Assembly: GCF_000472965.1 (NCBI RefSeq) | Contig: NZ_AXAU01000001.1 | Coordinates: 649,146-713,145, forward strand | Origin: Bradyrhizobium murdochi | Lineage (GTDB): Bacteria > Pseudomonadota > Alphaproteobacteria > Rhizobiales > Xanthobacteraceae | Reading direction: 5' to 3' | DNA length: 64,000 bases | Shown here: piece by piece, positions 1 to 8,649 of the stretch | How positions within the stretch are numbered: the first letter of the stretch is position 1 | How the letters are laid out: each line of letters begins with the position of its first letter | Program-made: the position numbers and the translations under genes | The notes under the pieces: model-generated | Told to the model about the DNA's origin: nothing | The model's input: the letters and a program-made list of their open reading frames with translations, nothing else | Database searches by the model: none

Positions 1-607
1 GCAAGACGGGCATCAGCCCGAGGATCAGCGGCAGTTCGCGGTCGTTGCCGCCGCCGAAATCGAACCGCACGGTGAGCGGATCGGGTGCTTCGGCCTTTAC
101 GACTTTGGAATAATACTGGCGGTGGTTGGGGCGCCCCTTGTCGCGCAGCAAGGCCCACGAAAACAGGACGTCCTCTGCCGTGACCGGCTCGCCGTCGGCG
201 AAGCGCGCCCTCGGGTCGAGGTGGAACGTGACGTAGCTGCGCGCGTCGTCGGTTTCGACGGTTTTGGCCAGCAAGCCATAGAGCGTGAAAGCCTCGTCAT
301 TGCCGCGCGCCATCAGGCTCTCGACCACAAAGCTCCTGATCTGCGGAACCGCGAGGCCTCGGACGATCATGGGGTTGAGGCTGTCGAAGGTTCCCAAGGC
401 GCCCCAGACCAGCCGTCCGCCCTTCGGCGCTTCGGGATTGGCGTAGGGCATATGCGTGAAACCGGCGGGAAGAGCGGGCGCGCCGTGCATCGCCAGCGCG
501 TGGCTTTCGGCTGCTCTGGTTTCGTGGACCGGCCCAAGCGGCGTCACAGCCAGCGCCAGGGCAATGCCGGCGAGCACACGCAGGCGGATACGACCGGAGC
601 GGATCAT
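1..607 (-). CDS. Family 5 (peptide) ABC transporter substrate-binding protein, C-terminus off the window
   Basis: This is the first ~202 codons of a periplasmic solute-binding protein of the SBP_bac_5 family, the binding component of oligopeptide/murein-peptide ABC importers (YejA-like). The ATG at 607 opens a basic N-terminus and a hydrophobic stretch (LAGIALALAV) ending near an ETRAAES cleavage region, so it is exported. It continues with the family hallmarks FTHMPYANPEAPKGGRLVWG and TFDSLNPMIVRG, then a VTFHLDPRARFADGEPVTAEDV segment seen in nearly all family 5 members (shown here only in part: RFADGEPVTAEDVLFSW). The reading frame stays open to base 1, so the rest of the protein lies left of the window. 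The transporter's permeases and ATPase are not visible here. Family assignment is firm; the exact ligand is inference. Confidence 0.88.
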   Translation of the reverse strand, partial: MIRSGRIRLRVLAGIALALAVTPLGPVHETRAAESHALAMHGAPALPAGFTHMPYANPEAPKGGRLVWGALGTFDSLNPMIVRGLAVPQIRSFVVESLMARGNDEAFTLYGLLAKTVETDDARSYVTFHLDPRARFADGEPVTAEDVLFSWALLRDKGRPNHRQYYSKVVKAEAPDPLTVRFDFGGGNDRELPLILGLMPVL

Positions 608-868
608 AGGCGGGCAGCGATCTGATTCGAAATTGCGCACGAAGAAAGCTTTACCATAGGCTTCGGCCTCGGCCTGCGGGGAACGCCAAAGATGCTTGTC
701 GGCATTGATCTTTTCGTCTGCCGCTGTATTGAAGGCGGGCAGTTGATGACCGCGGGAACGCCGGTCACGTATCCGCCTCAATTGCCAACGAGACAGCCGC
801 CCCAGCGCGGGTTGGTGTCGGTGCCTGTAGCGGTTTCGGGCGCTCCGGTTCAGAAAGGGTTTTCCGCA

Positions 869-1684
869 ATGAATTTCCGTATCTTCGCCGCGTCGATTCG
901 GCCGCGTGGGCAGATCTTGGCCCTGTTGGCGGCCTCGGCATTGTCGGCAACGTTGATTGCGTCGGGCGCGCAAGCTCAGCAGCCCGCGCCAGCGCCCGGG
1001 GCCCCGAAGGCTGCCCCGGCGCCTGCCGCTCCGAAAGCGCCTCCGAAGGCTGCCCCCAAGGGTCCCGCCGGCGCTCCAGCGGCACAAGCCCCTCCGGCTG
1101 GCGCTCCCGGCGCCGCCCCGCCCCAGGAGCAGCAGGTCCAGCTAATCTACGCGCCCTGGACCAAGTTCTGCCTCAAGGGTCAGGAAGCCGGCGCCAAGCA
1201 GGTTTGCTTCACTGGCAAGGACGGCCGCATCGAGTCGGGCCAACCCGTCATCGCCGCCGTCATCATCGAGCCGGAAGGCGAGCCGAAGAAGCTCCTGCGC
1301 GTGACCTTGCCGCTCGGCATGCAGCTCGTGCACGGAACCCGGATCATCGTTGATAACAATCCGCCGCAGCAGGGCCCGTATGTGATCTGCTTCCAGAACG
1401 GCTGCATGTCAGACTACGAAGCAACCCCCGAGCTGATCGCCAACTTGAAGAAGGGCCAGAATCTGGTTGTTCAGGCGATCAATTCCAACGGTGCGCCGCT
1501 GACGCTGCCGCTGCCGCTCGCCGGTGAATTCGCCAAGGCCTTTGACGGTCCGCCGACCGATCCGAAGCAGTTCGAGGAAAACCAGAAGAAGCTTCAGGAA
1601 GAGCTGCAGAAGCGTGCTGAGGAGCAGCGCAAGAAGCTGGAGGGCACCCAGCCGGGCGCCACTGCAAATCCGGCGGCGAAGTAA
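869..1684 (+). CDS. Invasion-associated locus B (IalB) family exported protein
   Basis: A 271-residue exported protein of the IalB family, a periplasmic/outer-membrane-associated family of alphaproteobacteria named after a Bartonella invasion factor. The frame is open further upstream (to 692), but the ATG at 869 is preceded by an AAAGGG Shine-Dalgarno and opens directly onto a signal peptide ending near ...SGAQAQQ, so it is preferred. Residues ~38-88 are a Pro/Ala-rich linker. The IalB domain follows (~88-220) with two cysteine pairs (FCLKGQ..QVCFTGK and VICFQNGCMSDY) that are probably disulfide-bonded. The tail from ~225 is a charged helix (KKLQEELQKRAEEQRKKLEG) suggestive of a coiled coil. 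In free-living bradyrhizobia the role is unknown; invasion should not be inferred from the name. Confidence 0.85.
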   Translation: MNFRIFAASIRPRGQILALLAASALSATLIASGAQAQQPAPAPGAPKAAPAPAAPKAPPKAAPKGPAGAPAAQAPPAGAPGAAPPQEQQVQLIYAPWTKFCLKGQEAGAKQVCFTGKDGRIESGQPVIAAVIIEPEGEPKKLLRVTLPLGMQLVHGTRIIVDNNPPQQGPYVICFQNGCMSDYEATPELIANLKKGQNLVVQAINSNGAPLTLPLPLAGEFAKAFDGPPTDPKQFEENQKKLQEELQKRAEEQRKKLEGTQPGATANPAAK

Positions 1685-1709
1685 CAGCCGCGCCATTCGA
1701 CAAAACAAA

Positions 1710-1734
1710 AGGCGCCCGACCAGGGCGCCTTTTT
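1710..1734. terminator. Bidirectional rho-independent terminator between ialB and hspQ
   Basis: An 8-bp perfect stem AGGCGCCC / GGGCGCCT with a 5-nt loop, followed by a T run on the plus strand and preceded by an A run that gives a T run on the minus strand. It sits between the convergent stop codons of the IalB-like gene and hspQ and can serve both. Confidence 0.85.
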
Positions 1735-1753
1735 CGTTGCCGGAAGAAGAATG

Positions 1754-2086
1754 CTAGTTGAGCGACGGGTTGCGCGGGCGGTAGCCGCCGGACTTGTCCT
1801 TCACGAAGATCTCGGCCACCTGCGAGTGCCGGATCGGCTCGCCGGAATCGTCCGGCAGCAGATTTTGCTCGGAGACGTAGGCGACGTATTCGGACTCCGA
1901 GTTTTCCGCGAGCAGGTGATAGAACGGCTGATCCTTGTCAGGCCGAACCTCTTCGGGGATCGACAACCACCATTCCTCGGTATTGTTGAATTCCGGATCG
2001 ATATCGAAAATCACGCCACGGAATGAAAACACCCGGTGGCGGACGATCTGCCCGATCTGAAACTTGGCGGTGCGCGCTTTGATCAT
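1754..2086 (-). CDS. hspQ: Heat shock protein HspQ (YccV family)
   Basis: A 110-residue protein, the usual length for HspQ/YccV, a small SH3-like-fold protein first described as binding hemimethylated DNA and later as a specificity-enhancing factor of Lon protease. Recognisable features are the N-terminal FQIGQIVRHRVFSFRGVIFD (the G-x-V-x-H-x-x-F-x-[FY]-R-G-V-I-x-D hallmark), the EEWWLSIP segment, DQPFYHLLAEN and YVSEQNLLPD. The ATG at 2086 begins MIKARTAKF, as in many alphaproteobacterial homologues. It is a single gene, convergent with the IalB gene across a shared terminator and divergent from the AEC transporter gene. Confidence 0.93.
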   Translation of the reverse strand: MIKARTAKFQIGQIVRHRVFSFRGVIFDIDPEFNNTEEWWLSIPEEVRPDKDQPFYHLLAENSESEYVAYVSEQNLLPDDSGEPIRHSQVAEIFVKDKSGGYRPRNPSLN

Positions 2087-2210
2087 GTCCCGTCGAATAG
2101 ACCATGATTGTGGCCGATGCTAGGGGCAATAGGACGAATTAACCTTTACGCGTGGTGGCCATATCCGGCGCCATCTCCCCAAAATCACTGACGAAAAGAC
2201 GCTTGACGAG

Positions 2211-3164
2211 ATGGTCGATATCCTCAACCTCGCGCTTCCCTATTTTGGCCTGATCTTCATCGGCTTTGCCTGCGGCAAGACCCGAAGGCTGCCGGAATCG
2301 GGCCTCGCCTGGATGAACTTCTTTCTGCTCTACGTCTCGCTGCCGGCCTTGCTATTCCGCATCATGTCGGAGACGCCATTTTCCGAACTGAACAACCCGC
2401 CATTTCTGATCGCAACCACGCTGGCAACCGTGAGCGCCTTCGTGCTTGCCATGGTGGCAGGCCGCATCATCGGCGAACTGTCGCTGCGCAAGGCGACGAT
2501 GGCGGGTCTAGCCGGCGCTTACGGCAATATCGGCTATATGGGCCCCGGGCTGGCGCTGGCGGTGCTCGGAGCCAAGGCAGCCGCGCCGACCGCGTTGATC
2601 TTCTGCTGCGACAGCATTTTTCTGTTCACGATCGTACCGCTGCTGATGGCGCTGAGCGATCGCAAGCATCCGTCGTTCCTGTACGCCATTGGCGTCGCCG
2701 CGCGGCAGATCGTGCTCAATCCGCTGATCATGTCGGCCGCCGCCGGGGCGCTTGTCGCGGCGTTGCACATTCAAGTGCCGGTCGCCGTCGACAGAACCTT
2801 GCTATTTCTCCAGAACGCGGCGGCACCGACGGCGCTGTTTGTGCTGGGCGTGACCGTGGCACTGCGGCCGTTTGATCGGGTACCCTGGGAAGTGCCGGGC
2901 GTGATCGCGATCAAGCTCCTGATCCATCCGCTCATCGTGTTCGGGCTGATGCTGCTGTTCGGCCCGTTCGCGCAGCCCTGGGCCGCGACCGCGGTACTGA
3001 TGGCCGCGCTGCCGCCGGCGCTGAACGTGTTCGTGATGGCCCGGCAAAACAACACCTGGATCGAGCCGGCGTCGGTCGCCGTCCTGATCGGAACCTTTGC
3101 CTCCGTAGTCACGCTGACCAGCGTGATGTGGTTCATCCAGAGCGGGCGGCTGGCGTTTCCGTAA
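2211..3164 (+). CDS. AEC (auxin efflux carrier) family transporter
   Basis: A 317-residue integral membrane protein with about ten hydrophobic segments in the two five-helix halves typical of the AEC/bile-acid-arsenite-riboflavin superfamily. The opening ILNLALPYFGLIFIGFACGK and the conserved GAYGNIGYMGPGLALAVLG (the N-x-G-[YF]-[ML]-[GA]-x-P motif) identify the family; bacterial members export or import small carboxylates such as malonate or malate. The start ATG at 2211 follows GACGAG at a normal spacing. It stands alone, with no regulator or enzyme next to it to suggest a substrate. Confidence 0.85.
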   Translation: MVDILNLALPYFGLIFIGFACGKTRRLPESGLAWMNFFLLYVSLPALLFRIMSETPFSELNNPPFLIATTLATVSAFVLAMVAGRIIGELSLRKATMAGLAGAYGNIGYMGPGLALAVLGAKAAAPTALIFCCDSIFLFTIVPLLMALSDRKHPSFLYAIGVAARQIVLNPLIMSAAAGALVAALHIQVPVAVDRTLLFLQNAAAPTALFVLGVTVALRPFDRVPWEVPGVIAIKLLIHPLIVFGLMLLFGPFAQPWAATAVLMAALPPALNVFVMARQNNTWIEPASVAVLIGTFASVVTLTSVMWFIQSGRLAFP

Positions 3165-3244
3165 GCGTGACACAAAATCGCGAAAACAACCCCATGCAAA
3201 GTAGAGTGGGGCTAGGTTCGCAGCCCTCACGCTGGCGTCCGGGG

Positions 3245-4435
3245 CTAGCTCACGCGCTTCCAGGTCGGCGCCAGCCCCTCGCGCATCGCAAGCCGCCGCA
3301 GCGGGCCGAACGAGCCGAGGAGGTGCATGCCGACAGCGCGCAGCGATTGCATGGGCAGGAAATCGCTAAGCAATGAACGGTTGGCGACATCGATCGCGAT
3401 CAGCCGGCTAGCGACGTCGGCACGGCGCGCGGATTGATAGCGCGCCAGCACGGCCAGCGACCCCGGATCCTCGCCGCGCGAGATCGCATTGCCGGCGATA
3501 TCGGCGATATCGGCCGCATCGCGCAATCCCATGTTGAGGCCTTGGGCGCCGATCGGCGGCACCACGTGGGCGGATTCGCCGACCAGCGCGACACGATGGC
3601 TGGCGAACTGTTCGGGACGCTCGATCGTCAGCGGAAACAGGTTGCGCCCGGCTTCCACCTGGACGCGGCCGAGAATGGAGTGCGACTGTCTTTCCGTGGC
3701 TTCCGACAATTCCTCGTCACCAAGCGAGATCAGCCGCTCCGCTTCTCTGGTTTCCGAAACCCACACCACGCTGCAGCGGTTGCCGGGCAGGGGCACGAAT
3801 ACGCATGGACCCTGGGCGGTGTGAAACTCGGTGGAGATGCCGTTGTGCGGTCGAGAATGGGAGATGTTGAAGGTCAGCGCCGACTGATGAAGGTCGCGGC
3901 GGCTGGTCTTGATACCGGCCGCCTCGCGGGACGGTGATTGCCGCCCGTCTGCGCCGATCACGAGCCGCGCAGAAAGTTGCTCGCCCTTACCGGCACGGAT
4001 GGCGACGATCGCGTCCTGCGGGTCGATCGCGGCGGCCTCATCGTCAAATCGAGTCAAATTGGAAAGTTCAGCGGCGCGCTCTTCGAGGGCAACCATTAAC
4101 GATCGGTTGTCGATGTTGTAGCCGAACTGTTCGAGACCGATCTCGTCCGAGGAAAACCGCACCTCGGGCGCGCGGATCAGCCGGTCGGTGTCGTCGACAA
4201 GGCGCATGATCCGCAAGGCGGCCGCCTTGTCCCGGCAGCGCGGCCAGACCTCGAGACGTTCGAGCAACTCGGTGGAAGCCCCCAACAGCGCCGTGGTGCG
4301 GTTGTCGGCATAGGGGGCACGACGGGCGAGCAGGGCGGTTCTCGCACCGGTAGCGGCCAGCGCGACGGCTGCCGTCAGGCCCGCCGGCCCGCCGCCGATC
4401 ACGGCAGCGTCATAAACTTGAGATGCGTCATTCAT
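3245..4435 (-). CDS. UbiH/UbiF/COQ6-family FAD-dependent monooxygenase (ubiquinone biosynthesis)
   Basis: A 396-residue flavoprotein hydroxylase of the UbiH/COQ6 family, which hydroxylates the aromatic ring during ubiquinone synthesis at the inner membrane. Visible motifs are the N-terminal Rossmann GGGPAGLTAAVAL (residues ~14-26), the mid-protein GADGRQSPSR (the DG motif binding FAD and NAD(P)H), and the C-terminal FAD-ribityl motif GESAHVVPPIGAQGLNMGLRD. Length fits the family (~400). In alphaproteobacteria one such enzyme (UbiL/UbiM types) may serve several ring positions, so the position hydroxylated cannot be assigned from sequence by eye. It is divergent from pcs. Confidence 0.88.
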   Translation of the reverse strand: MNDASQVYDAAVIGGGPAGLTAAVALAATGARTALLARRAPYADNRTTALLGASTELLERLEVWPRCRDKAAALRIMRLVDDTDRLIRAPEVRFSSDEIGLEQFGYNIDNRSLMVALEERAAELSNLTRFDDEAAAIDPQDAIVAIRAGKGEQLSARLVIGADGRQSPSREAAGIKTSRRDLHQSALTFNISHSRPHNGISTEFHTAQGPCVFVPLPGNRCSVVWVSETREAERLISLGDEELSEATERQSHSILGRVQVEAGRNLFPLTIERPEQFASHRVALVGESAHVVPPIGAQGLNMGLRDAADIADIAGNAISRGEDPGSLAVLARYQSARRADVASRLIAIDVANRSLLSDFLPMQSLRAVGMHLLGSFGPLRRLAMREGLAPTWKRVS

Positions 4436-4571
4436 ATCGAGACAATTGACGCTCGGGCTGGCATTTTCAAGCCATCAACCGGCCGAAATGTTTCCGCTCA
4501 ATCGCGCGGCGGAACGCCGCAAAAGCGCCGATATGCAAATAGCAGCGATTCCTGATAGCACTGCCGAGCCA

Positions 4572-5306
4572 ATGGACCAGACCACAGAGCCAGATTCCGC
4601 CCCCACGACCATCCGAATGCGAACCGCCGCATTCGCCGTACACATTTTCACGGCACTGGGCGCGGGCGTCGCGCTGCTGGCGATGCTCGAGGCCGTTCGC
4701 GAACATTGGGCCAGTATGTTCGGCTGGCTCGGCGTCGCCTTGATCATCGATGCCATCGACGGGCCGCTGGCGCGAAAGCTGGACGTTGTGCGGCTGCAGC
4801 CGAACTGGTCGGGCGACGTGCTCGATCTCGTCGTCGATTTCGTGACCTACGTCTTCGTTCCGGCCTATGCCATCACCGCGAGCGGGATGCTGCTGCCGGT
4901 GGCGGCGCCGCTGCTCGGGATCGGCATTATGGTTTCCGGTGCGCTCTATTTCGCCGACCGGCGCATGAAGGCGTCCGACAACCACTTCCGCGGCTTTCCG
5001 GCGCTGTGGAACGCGGCGGCGTTTTATTTGTTCTTGCTGCACCTGCCGCCGGCACTCTCCACTCTCGGAATCGCAATCCTGATCGCGCTCACATTCGCCC
5101 CGTTTCATGTGCTGCATCCGATCCGGGTGGTGCGGCTACGCTGGCTGACCCTGTGGCTGATGGCTATTGGAGCCGCGCTGGCGATCTATACGCTGATCCG
5201 CGATTTCGACGTGGGCACTCCCATCGTCGCCGCGCTGTGCGCCATTGCGGCTTACGTCATAGGAAGTGACGCCGTGATCCGGCTAATCAAGTCGTTCAAG
5301 GCATGA
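4572..5306 (+). CDS. pcs: Phosphatidylcholine synthase (CDP-diacylglycerol--choline O-phosphatidyltransferase)
   Basis: Makes phosphatidylcholine in one step from CDP-diacylglycerol and choline in the inner membrane, the pathway typical of rhizobia and other host-associated alphaproteobacteria. The modified CDP-alcohol phosphotransferase signature of Pcs, DG-x2-AR-x12-G-x3-D-x3-D, is present (DGPLARKLD... GDVLDLVVD, from 4758). About six to eight hydrophobic segments follow. The frame is open from a TTG at 4446 with other ATGs at 4490 and 4533, but an ATG at 4572 (MDQTTEPD) gives 244 residues, the usual Pcs length; no candidate has a strong ribosome-binding site. It overlaps terC by four bases (ATGA), so the two are translationally coupled. 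Confidence 0.9.
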   Translation: MDQTTEPDSAPTTIRMRTAAFAVHIFTALGAGVALLAMLEAVREHWASMFGWLGVALIIDAIDGPLARKLDVVRLQPNWSGDVLDLVVDFVTYVFVPAYAITASGMLLPVAAPLLGIGIMVSGALYFADRRMKASDNHFRGFPALWNAAAFYLFLLHLPPALSTLGIAILIALTFAPFHVLHPIRVVRLRWLTLWLMAIGAALAIYTLIRDFDVGTPIVAALCAIAAYVIGSDAVIRLIKSFKA

Positions 5307-6040
5307 TGGAATTATTGACCAGCCCGGAAGCCTGGGCGGCGCTGTTGACATTGACGGCGCTGGAAATCGTGCTCGGCATCGACAACGTCATTTTCATCTC
5401 CGTGCTCGTCTCGCGCATCCCGCCGGCGCAGGCCAAACGCGCGCGTCAAATCGGCTTGCTGCTGGCGCTGGTGTTCCGCATCGTGCTGCTCAGCGTGATG
5501 GTGTGGCTGATCGGCCTGACGGAGCCTGTCATCACGATAAGAAATGTCGAACTGTCCTGGCGGGACATCATCCTGATTGCCGGCGGAGCCTTCCTGATCG
5601 CGAAGGCGACGCATGAAATTCATGGCGAGGTCGAAGCGAGCGATGGCGAGGTCGATGCCGAACCCAGGGCCAGCGCATTCTTCTGGGTGATCGTCCAGAT
5701 TATCATTATCGACATCGTGTTCTCCCTGGACTCGATCATCACCGCGATCGGTATGGCGCAGGATCTGGAGATCATGATCGCCGCCGTCGTGATCGCATGC
5801 GTCGTCATGTACGTCTCGTCGGGTCCGGTGGCCCGGTTCGTGGCCAATCACCCGACCACCAAGATGCTGGCATTGGCATTCCTGGTGCTGATCGGCGTGG
5901 CGCTGGTAGCGGACGGATTCCACTTCCATATCCCGCGCGGCTACATCTATTTTGCCATGTTGTTCGCGGCCGCGGTCGAACTGTTCAATGTGCTCGCCAG
6001 GCGCAACCGCAAGAAGGCCGCCAGACGGCCGGTCAGTTGA
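5303..6040 (+). CDS. TerC family integral membrane protein
   Basis: A 245-residue TerC-family membrane protein (YjbE/YkoY type). These proteins span the membrane about seven to nine times and are linked to tellurium resistance and, in several bacteria, to manganese efflux during exoenzyme metalation. The hallmark LEIVLGIDNVIFISVLV at ~16-32 and the second acidic motif DIVFSLDSIITAIGMAQ are intact, including the Asp residues thought to coordinate metal. A charged loop (HGEVEASDGEVDAEPRAS) lies between them, and the C-terminus is basic. Start codons at 5303 or 5306 overlap the pcs stop. Coupling to pcs may only reflect joint membrane expression. Confidence 0.9.
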   Translation: MMELLTSPEAWAALLTLTALEIVLGIDNVIFISVLVSRIPPAQAKRARQIGLLLALVFRIVLLSVMVWLIGLTEPVITIRNVELSWRDIILIAGGAFLIAKATHEIHGEVEASDGEVDAEPRASAFFWVIVQIIIIDIVFSLDSIITAIGMAQDLEIMIAAVVIACVVMYVSSGPVARFVANHPTTKMLALAFLVLIGVALVADGFHFHIPRGYIYFAMLFAAAVELFNVLARRNRKKAARRPVS

Positions 6041-6112
6041 CAAGCGGGCGGCGATGGCTTTCGTTGCGCACTCAAGTCGGGCGCTTGAACAAATACCGAG
6101 GGAGAGACTGTC

Positions 6113-7087
6113 ATGACCAAGGCCGTGCGTGTGCACAAGGTGGGCGGACCGGAGGCCCTGGTGTATGAGGACGTCGAGGTCCCGGCACCGGGACCGGGTG
6201 AGGTTCGCATCCGTCAGCATGCCGTCGGGTTGAACTTCATCGACGTCTATTTCCGCACCGGCCTCTACAAGGCGCCGGGGCTGCCGTTCATTGCCGGCAA
6301 TGAGGCCGCGGGCGAGGTCCTGGCCGTGGGCCCGGGCGTTACCAATTTTCATCCCGGCGACCGCGTGGCCTATTATTTCACGCTCGGCGGCTACGCCAGC
6401 GAGCGGGTGATTCCGGCCGACAAGCTGGTCAAGCTGCCCGACCACATCACCTATGAGCAGGGCGCCGTCCTGATGCTGAAGGGGCTGACGGTCTGGTACC
6501 TCCTGCACAAGACCTTCAAGGTCGAACCCGGCCATCGCGTGCTGATCCATGCCGCCGCCGGTGGCATCGGCCTTCTGGCCTGCCAGTGGGCGAAGGCGCT
6601 CGGCGCGCATGTGATCGGCACAGTCGGCTCCAAGGCCAAGGCCGATCTCGCGCTCGCCAATGGCTGCGATCACGTCATCCTCTATAACGAGGAGGACTTC
6701 GTCGCACGCGTGAAGCAGATCAGCCGCAATGAGCTCTGCGACGTCGTCTATGACGGCGTCGGCAAAACCACCTTCCCGGGCTCGCTGTCGTGCTTGCGGC
6801 CCCGCGGCCTGTTCGTCAGCTTCGGCAACGCCTCCGGCCCGGTGCCGCCGTTCCCGCTCGCCGAGCTCAACAATCACGGCTCGCTGTTTGCCACCCGGCC
6901 GAAGCTCAATGACTATGTCAGCACCCGCAAGGAATTGCTCGAAGGTGCCGACACGCTGTTTGCCGCCGTCATCAACGGCAAGCTCCACGTGCCGATCAAC
7001 CACGCCTATGCGCTGAAGGATGCCGCCAAGGCGCATACCGAGCTGGAGAGCCGGGCGACGACAGGGGCGGCGATTCTGAGGCCGTAA
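6113..7087 (+). CDS. NADPH:quinone oxidoreductase, zeta-crystallin-like MDR family
   Basis: A 324-residue zinc-free medium-chain dehydrogenase/reductase. It shows the catalytic-domain signature (VGLNFIDVYFRTGLY), the substrate-loop GNEAAGEV, and the NADPH-binding AAAGGIGLLACQWAKALGA, all typical of Qor, which reduces quinones one electron at a time or detoxifies carbonyls. The structural zinc cysteines of alcohol dehydrogenases are absent, as expected. The ATG at 6113 is preceded by GAGGGAGAG at good spacing. It follows terC by 72 bases and may be a separate unit. Downstream lies a repeated palindrome that could act as its terminator. Confidence 0.9.
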   Translation: MTKAVRVHKVGGPEALVYEDVEVPAPGPGEVRIRQHAVGLNFIDVYFRTGLYKAPGLPFIAGNEAAGEVLAVGPGVTNFHPGDRVAYYFTLGGYASERVIPADKLVKLPDHITYEQGAVLMLKGLTVWYLLHKTFKVEPGHRVLIHAAAGGIGLLACQWAKALGAHVIGTVGSKAKADLALANGCDHVILYNEEDFVARVKQISRNELCDVVYDGVGKTTFPGSLSCLRPRGLFVSFGNASGPVPPFPLAELNNHGSLFATRPKLNDYVSTRKELLEGADTLFAAVINGKLHVPINHAYALKDAAKAHTELESRATTGAAILRP

Positions 7088-7095
7088 AGTCTTTC

Positions 7096-7198
7096 CGTCA
7101 TTCCGGGGCGCGATGCGCAGCATCGAACTATGGGGCGCTCTCGCGCCCCTGAGAATCTCGAGGTTCCGGGTTCACGCTTCGCGTGCCCCGGAACGACG
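7096..7198. repeat. Long imperfect palindromic intergenic repeat (Bradyrhizobium-type)
   Basis: The 17-base ends CGTCATTCCGGGGCGCG (7096-7112) and CGTGCCCCGGAACGACG (7182-7198) are inverted copies with two mismatches, enclosing smaller inverted repeats (GGGGCGCTCTCGCGCCCC at 7132-7149; GAATCTCGAGGTTC at 7153-7166). From memory this matches a repeat family found in many intergenic spaces of Bradyrhizobium and Rhodopseudomonas. It lies between the convergent qor and aminotransferase genes, where it can fold as a termination or RNA-stabilising structure. Confidence 0.7.
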
Positions 7199-7208
7199 AT
7201 CGAAAGAG

Positions 7209-8405
7209 TCATGCCACCCGCCTTGCCGCACCTGCCTTGACCAAAATCGCATCGAGGCAATCGATCATCAGCGATATCTCCTCGCGCGTGACGTTGAGGG
7301 CGGGCATGAAGCGGAGCGCATCGGGCTGCGGCGAGTTGATGAGGACGCCGTCCGCGAGCGCTTCCGCTACGATCGACGCGCCGATCGGCAGCTTCAGATC
7401 GAGCGCCAGCAACAGCCCGCGGCCCCGGACTTCGCCGAGCCCGTGACGCGCGGACAGTTTCTGCAGCTCGCTTTCCAGGAACAGGCCGGCATCCGCAGCC
7501 GCTTTCAGAAATTCCGGCTTCGAAACCTCCTCAAGCACCGCAAGCCCCGCAGCGCACATCAACGGATTGCCGTTGAACGTGCCGCCCTGGTCGCCATGCT
7601 CGAAGCAGGAAGCTTGCTCAGTCGCGAGCAGGGCAGCCAGCGGCACGCCGCCGCCGATGCCCTTGCCGAGTGTCATGATGTCGGGCTCGATGCCGGCATG
7701 CTCATAGTGGAAGAGCTTTCCGGTTCGGCCCATGCCGGTCTGGATCTCGTCGACGATCAGCAGCAGGCCGTGCTCCTTGGTCAGCGCGCGCAGCTCTTTG
7801 AGGAATTGATCGGTTGCAGGCCAGACGCCGGCTTCGCCCTGGATCGGCTCCAGCATCACGGCGACCGTGTTGTCGGAGATCAGCGCCTTTACTGAATCGA
7901 GATCGTTGAGTTTGGCTTTGCGGAAGCCTGATACCTTTGGCTCGAACAGTGGCTCGAACGCCTTCTTGCCCGATGCCGACATGGTCGCGAGCGTGCGGCC
8001 GTGAAATCCGCCTTCGAAGGTGATGATTTCGAACGCGCCGTTCTTGTATTTCGTGCCGTATTTGCGCGCGAGCTTGATGGCGCCTTCATTGACCTCCGCG
8101 CCCGAATTGGCGAAGAACACCTGATCGAAGCAGCTCTTCTCGCGAAGTGCCTGCGCGAGCTTCAGGCTGGGACCGTTGTAGAACGCGGGGCTTGGTGTCA
8201 GCAGCAGTTTTGCCTGCGCGGCAAGCGCTGCGGCGACGATCGGCGGCGAATGGCCGAGGCAGTTGACGGCCCATCCCTGCATGAAATCGAGGTACCGCTT
8301 GCCGGCGTCATCCCAGAGATACGCGCCTTCGCCGCGAACGAACACGGCCTGCGGGCGGGCGGTGATGTTCATCAGCGCGTCGAACGGATGGGCAGCATGG
8401 GTCAT
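7209..8405 (-). CDS. Class III pyridoxal-phosphate aminotransferase, acetylornithine aminotransferase-like
   Basis: A 398-residue fold-type I PLP enzyme close to ArgD/AstC, which interconvert N-acetylornithine and N-acetylglutamate semialdehyde. It contains [18 protein letters not shown], the PLP-phosphate GFHGRT region, [12 protein letters not shown] with the PLP-ring Asp, the Schiff-base lysine in [15 protein letters not shown], and the GGTFNGNPL motif. The ATG at 8405 has an AAGGAGAT Shine-Dalgarno; an upstream ATG in frame (8462) lies inside a hairpin and is unlikely. A perfect 12-bp stem and an arginine-codon-rich short ORF precede it. ArgD identity rather than another omega-aminotransferase is an inference; no other arg gene is adjacent. 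Confidence 0.82.
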   Translation of the reverse strand: MTHAAHPFDALMNITARPQAVFVRGEGAYLWDDAGKRYLDFMQGWAVNCLGHSPPIVAAALAAQAKLLLTPSPAFYNGPSLKLAQALREKSCFDQVFFANSGAEVNEGAIKLARKYGTKYKNGAFEIITFEGGFHGRTLATMSASGKKAFEPLFEPKVSGFRKAKLNDLDSVKALISDNTVAVMLEPIQGEAGVWPATDQFLKELRALTKEHGLLLIVDEIQTGMGRTGKLFHYEHAGIEPDIMTLGKGIGGGVPLAALLATEQASCFEHGDQGGTFNGNPLMCAAGLAVLEEVSKPEFLKAAADAGLFLESELQKLSARHGLGEVRGRGLLLALDLKLPIGASIVAEALADGVLINSPQPDALRFMPALNVTREEISLMIDCLDAILVKAGAARRVA

Positions 8406-8450
8406 GTCGATCTCCTTAGGGGGTTGGGGGAAGGGGCAGGCCGAAACGCA

Positions 8451-8482
8451 AGAAGGCCGCACTTTTGAGGGTGCGGCCTTCT
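8451..8482 (-). terminator. Terminator-like hairpin in the aminotransferase leader (possible attenuator)
   Basis: A perfect 12-bp inverted repeat AGAAGGCCGCAC (8451-8462) / GTGCGGCCTTCT (8471-8482) with an 8-nt loop. On the minus strand its 3' arm runs into TTCTTGCGTTT, only partly T-rich, and it lies 45 bases upstream of the aminotransferase ATG and 25 bases past the stop of the short arginine-rich ORF. It could end rimO transcripts or act as a transcription attenuator for the aminotransferase. Confidence 0.55.
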
Positions 8483-8507
8483 CGAAAACTTGGCTGAAAC
8501 TAGCTAA

Positions 8508-8597
8508 TCAGCGTTGTCGTCGGACACGGCGCGACCCATCATCGTCGCGGGAGCGACGACGCAGGCAGGCGCGGCGGTTGGTCCGGTTCAGCTTCAT
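8508..8597 (-). CDS. Possible arginine-rich leader peptide upstream of the ArgD-like gene
   Basis: A 29-codon ORF (ATG at 8597, in-frame upstream ATG at 8630) in the 245-base spacer between rimO and the ArgD-like aminotransferase. About 12 of 29 residues are arginine, concentrated in the segment RRACLRRRSR and in the end SRRVRRQR. The stop lies just before the 12-bp hairpin at 8451-8482. A leader peptide rich in the pathway's end product followed by a terminator-like stem is the layout of ribosome-mediated attenuation. No Shine-Dalgarno is obvious, and Arg-rich frames arise by chance in GC-rich DNA, so this is a hypothesis. Confidence 0.3.
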   Translation of the reverse strand: MKLNRTNRRACLRRRSRDDDGSRRVRRQR

Positions 8598-8649
8598 GGC
8601 GATGGCCCATACAGCCGAACGGTGCGCCATGTCAAGCCGCGTCCGGTGT

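Noticed and set aside
5312..7123. 603-codon open frame on the minus strand
   Set aside because: It is antisense to the clearly recognisable terC and quinone reductase genes; its translation is Arg/His/Asp-rich low-complexity, the usual mirror of GC-rich coding DNA.
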